A DNA stretch of 64,000 nt from Epiperipatus broadwayi. Lineage: Eukaryota; Onychophora; Udeonychophora; Euonychophora; Peripatidae. The stretch covers positions 1,054,001-1,118,000 of the forward strand of contig JAQFVV010012446.1 in NCBI GenBank assembly GCA_028023455.1, written 5' to 3'. A program made the translations under genes and the position numbers. A model generated the notes under the pieces. That model saw only the letters and a program-made list of their open reading frames with translations. It was not told the DNA's origin and searched no databases. How positions within the stretch are numbered: the stretch's first letter is position 1; every line of letters begins with the position of its first letter. This document shows positions 61,251 through 64,000 of the stretch, piece after piece.

Positions 61251-61370
61251 TTGAAGCTGAAGTAGTTAAGCCCAAAACGTCACATGATCACTAAGCCTTC
61301 TGGCATCCATTATTACTCTAGCGTGCTGTGTGTGGCAATACGTATAGTAAGTTTTGCCTGCTTTCATTTC
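61251..61370. repeat. Foldback-related fragment
   Basis: GTCACATGATCAC, AAGCCTTCTGGCATCCATTA and TTACTCTAG then TTTTGCCTG resemble parts of the 15.7-16.3 kb foldback right arm (CTAGCCTTCTGGCATCCACT, ATTACTCTGGTTGG, TTTTGCCTG), shortened and rearranged. Confidence 0.65.
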
Positions 61371-62140
61371 ATTTATTCCATCATCTCTTGGTCACATACA
61401 TTGTTCTCTGAGCTTGTGCAATAACAGCCGATATCTAAATGGGGTGTGCTTTTGGGCATCCAGAGATGATTAATCATTATCCTGGTTGGCGCTAAAGAGA
61501 ATACTCTTTAAAACCCATGCACATTTTATTTTAGTCTTATTAGAAGTTTATAGTTGGCCACTACATTAATGGTACTAAATGGCCAGAGCATTGATGATGA
61601 TCAGCATGTTTTAACGTCCCAGCATTATTATTTTATGATTTTTGATTGTTATATATTTTAATGGATGAGTACTTAAATGGTACATCCAAATTAATGTTTA
61701 AATAATTGCCCAAGTTGTCAATGGCTCAATAGTTAGACTGGTTTCCAGAAGACCTATTTCCAATCCAGTCACCAGATTGACTGTTGATTTATATTTTTTA
61801 TTGTTCAAATCCAGTCACAAGATTGCCTGTTGATTTACTATACTGATTTATATTGTTTTCTTTTATTGATCACTCATGACGATGAATGGTTTATTTTCAG
61901 TATTACTTATAATTGCTTTTACGTTATAATGCTAGTGGATGTATAGTTAATCATAGTTGCTCTTATGATCTCATGTTCTCTTCATAGATAAAATTGTGCA
62001 AAAAAATTTTTTGAAATTAAACATTAATATCTTTAATTTTCATTATTTGAAATATTTTTGTACTTGGGGTTGACTACGATTTGCCATTATCCCAGATTCA
62101 CTCCATCTTCACCCCCTATATACCCATTCCATTACAATAT
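61371..62140 (-). mobile_element. Dispersed repeat B (copy 2), inverted relative to 53.8 kb
   Basis: Reverse complement of 53806-54560: TTGGTCACATACA with TGTTCTCTGAGC at the left end, then GACTGGTTTCCAGAAGACC and TCCAGTCACCAGATTGACTG. These are followed by TTTAATTTTCATTATTTGAAA and TTTGCCATTATCCCAGATTC at the right end. A 60-base segment around CCAGTCAC(A/C)AGATTG is locally duplicated (61775 and 61809). Non-coding. Sits inside repeat A, as copy 1 does. Confidence 0.8.
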
Positions 62141-62610
62141 ATAATAATACATTACAATTTACTAAAGTTCTCTTTGCATAATATCTTGCAAACTTTTATT
62201 TTTTTCCCCACTAAAAACCAAACATATTTCTAACAGATACCAGCATGGAAGAACAGTCAAACATTTCTAGCAGATACCGTGATGTGAAACGTCAGGTAAG
62301 ACATATTACATATTTTTTTCAACAATTTAGAACAAATGTGATGCTGTCTATGAAATTGTAATTTTAATATGTAACTTTCATCAAAATTTAAAATTTGTGA
62401 ACTAATGTAAAAATGAACATGTTTAAAAGAATTATAAATCTATTTTTTTTTTTTTTTAGGTAATGACTATTTTATCAGTTTTATTACATTTTTTCATATT
62501 TGCTCTTTTAACAATGTATATAGTTTTATATTTATTGTATTCAAACAGAAGATATGTTATAAATTATATTTGTTATAATTTTTATTTTAAATTCAAGATG
62601 CGGCCTCTCA
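62141..62610 (+). repeat. Dispersed repeat A, 3' part (copy 2)
   Basis: Matches 11270-11785: ACAATTTACTAAAGTTCTCT, CACTAAAAACCAAACATATT, CAGATACC-GCATG, then GGTAATGACTATTTTATCAG and a GCTCTT-TAACAATGTATATA tail, ending near AAGATGGC/AAGATGCGG. An exon-like piece at 62237-62295 lies between TTCTAACAG and CAG/GTAAGAC, and another acceptor (a T run then AG) precedes GTAATGAC at 62460. Confidence 0.78.
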
Positions 62611-62859
62611 GTCTAAGAGATAAAGTACATCAAATAGAAATTTTAAAATATATATCGTGGTCAATTTTTTCTTCATGTTTTAATGTAATAAATCATAAAT
62701 CAGGAAGCACTTACTCATTACATATAAAGCAAAATGGCGAACTGTCATTAAGATTTTTTTTAAAAATTATAGCTACTGAAATGGTTTTGAAAAGTATATT
62801 TATCCACAGCTTAATAAAAAAAATTTATATGCTTAAAAAAATGTTTATTCAGTACTAAT

Positions 62860-63130
62860 CAGTATGCCAGGCTAGCCGTCTGATGGCGGTTTCTCTGAAA
62901 AAAACACAGAAATATGCACTTTACACAGCCCAATATTTTTGTGCTTTTGCAGAGAAACATACGGCCTATAGAAGTACTGTTCATATTAGCCGCTGCAGGC
63001 GTATATGTCGTTGTACACCAATATTACAGCCCGCTGTGCTTCACGACATTATGCAAATATGCATACTTAACAGATCACGATCGTATGAAGTGAGGGTGGA
63101 GAAAATTCAAGTGGCCATAACTGTTTTAAT
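62860..63130 (+). mobile_element. Copy related to the 5' part of the 0.8-2.0 kb TIR element
   Basis: Shares with 830-1080 the blocks GCCG-(C)TTGATG-CG, TTTCT, AGAAATATGCA(C/G)TTTAC and, further on, TGTTCATA/GTAGTTGCTTGTGTT-like sequence and AT(G/C)A-GTGAGGGTG. Diverged by about a quarter. The terminal sequence TTCTGTTCTATCG is not recognisable here, so the copy is truncated or belongs to a sister family. The open frame 62883-63227 across it shows no domain. Confidence 0.5.
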
Positions 63131-63334
63131 ATGCATTCTAATTAAAGATATTACCCCCTACCTGACATATTTGATACTAATAATTGTAAGACCATCGCCA
63201 TGCTTCTCTAAAAATTTTAGAAAGTGAAAAAAATTGCAAAAGATCATGGCCAAGCATGTGAATAGCCACATAAATTACGAGGCAAACAAAATGTCTGAGG
63301 TTGCACGTAGTTTTGGAAATAATAAACTTGTTTT

Positions 63335-63760
63335 GATCAGTGATGACAAATTATTTGTCAACCATCCCACCCACCCACACCAAACAAAAAACATTAAAAT
63401 AAGATCAAAACTTTTGACTTTTTCAATTTTTTGTTTTGTTTATTTTAAAAAATACCGTGACTTTTTTTTTTTTGGCTATGCGGCGATTTTTTCCCCGCTT
63501 TATTTGTATACCACTGATATACTAAAACTATTCTTTTTAAACCCAGTTTTTATTAACCTTTTCTAAAAATAAAAACAAACCAAAAATAACTTTTGTCACT
63601 ATCTTTGTCTCAGTGACGACAAATTATTTCTCCCCATCTCCCCCCCAAAAAAGTTAAATTAAGATCAAAACTTTTCACTTGTTCAACTTTGGTTTTCTTT
63701 TTTGTTTTTAAAATACGGCGACTATATGGCAATTTTTGTTTTGGCTTTATTTGTATAACG
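63335..63760. repeat. Two diverged direct repeats of about 150 bases
   Basis: CAGTGATGACAAATTATTTG (63339), AAGATCAAAACTTTTGACTT and the ATACCGTGAC block recur as CAGTGACGACAAATTATTTC (63612), AAGATCAAAACTTTTCACTT and ATACGGCGAC, offset by about 273 bases. Both units continue with a GGC-ATTTT and CTTTATTTGTAT block. Confidence 0.85.
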
Positions 63761-63919
63761 CAACATTTTTAATTTTGCCATTTTTGAAAACGAAATGTAC
63801 AAATATTTTAATCAAATCTTGTATCGTAAATTATTTACAAGAATGTCAAAATATTGATTAAAGAAAGTCATATCAAATGTCAAAATATGTCAAAAGATGA
63901 GTAAAAAAAGTCGTCAAAA

Positions 63920-64000
63920 GTACAAATATTTTTAAAAAAGGGGGGGAAAATGTAAAAATATTTTTAAAAAAGGCGGAGAAAATGTAAAAATATTTTAATA
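63920..64000. repeat. Short tandem repeat at the right edge
   Basis: A unit of about 35 bases, TACAAATATTTTTAAAAAAG with a GGGGGGAAAATG tail, repeats about two and a half times with GTAAAAATATTTTTAAAAAA variants and runs to the window end. Confidence 0.8.

Noticed and set aside
62463-62858. 131-residue open frame on the plus strand
   Set aside because: Overlaps the 3' end of repeat A. Low-complexity hydrophobic and Lys/Asn-rich sequence; no motif and no second copy keeping the frame open.
62883-63566. Two adjacent plus-strand frames of 114 and 110 residues
   Set aside because: The first crosses the TIR-related repeat and the second a pair of direct repeats. Cys/Arg-rich stretches come from the repeat sequence and no domain is recognisable.
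1-64000. tRNA, rRNA or CRISPR features
   Set aside because: B-box-like and A-box-like words occur in SINE-like repeats but no cloverleaf could be drawn. No rRNA segment and no regularly spaced direct-repeat array was found.

Overview
The window is AT-rich animal nuclear DNA. It has long homopolymer tracts, many AT microsatellites, large introns, GT-AG splice sites and many decayed transposable elements. No bacterial, organellar or viral gene organisation is seen. The species cannot be fixed from sequence alone. The base composition, RTE-type LINEs and a Tigger-type transposon would fit several AT-rich invertebrates.

The one clearly recognisable host gene lies on the minus strand. It encodes a scaffold attachment factor B (SAFB/SLTM-like) protein. 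Nine exons can be joined with matching reading phase at every junction. In transcript order they are 48861-48830, 45317-45293, 32142-31758, 31444-31401, 21410-21325, 15205-15056, 4896-4806, 3082-2913 and 2809-2658. They encode small linker exons, an acidic serine/threonine-rich region, a complete RRM split over two exons, a conserved linker (the VVMDKTKGEP block) and the start of the Arg/Glu-rich coiled region. The 3' end runs off the left edge. The N-terminal SAP domain was not found, so the 5' end is either to the right of 49 kb in undetected exons or outside the window.

Most of the rest is intron filled with dead mobile elements. From left to right these are: a TIR element with internal subrepeats (0.8-2.0 kb); an RTE LINE broken into two pieces and interleaved with pieces of a second repeat family (8.4-13.0 kb); an LTR-like repeat (13.6-14.7 kb); a foldback element (15.7-16.3 kb) and relatives; a decayed hAT copy (19.1-20.7 kb); several short hairpins; a minus-strand LINE split by a nested 1.6 kb insertion (24.7-28.3 kb); and a Tigger element with TIRs and a TA target duplication (37.1-39.3 kb).

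From about 52.7 to 64 kb the sequence is a patchwork. It holds further copies of the spliced-looking repeat family, an inverted pair of a roughly 750 bp element, a second RTE copy and a large foldback. It also holds a CpG-rich promoter-like segment at 59.2-59.5 kb with ETS, NRF1 and YY1-like motifs and short divergent reading frames. Its plus-strand frame is acidic and piggyBac-like in character but is broken by a frameshift.

The SAFB-like exons are the only well supported coding sequence. Everything else is repeat annotation or low-confidence inference.
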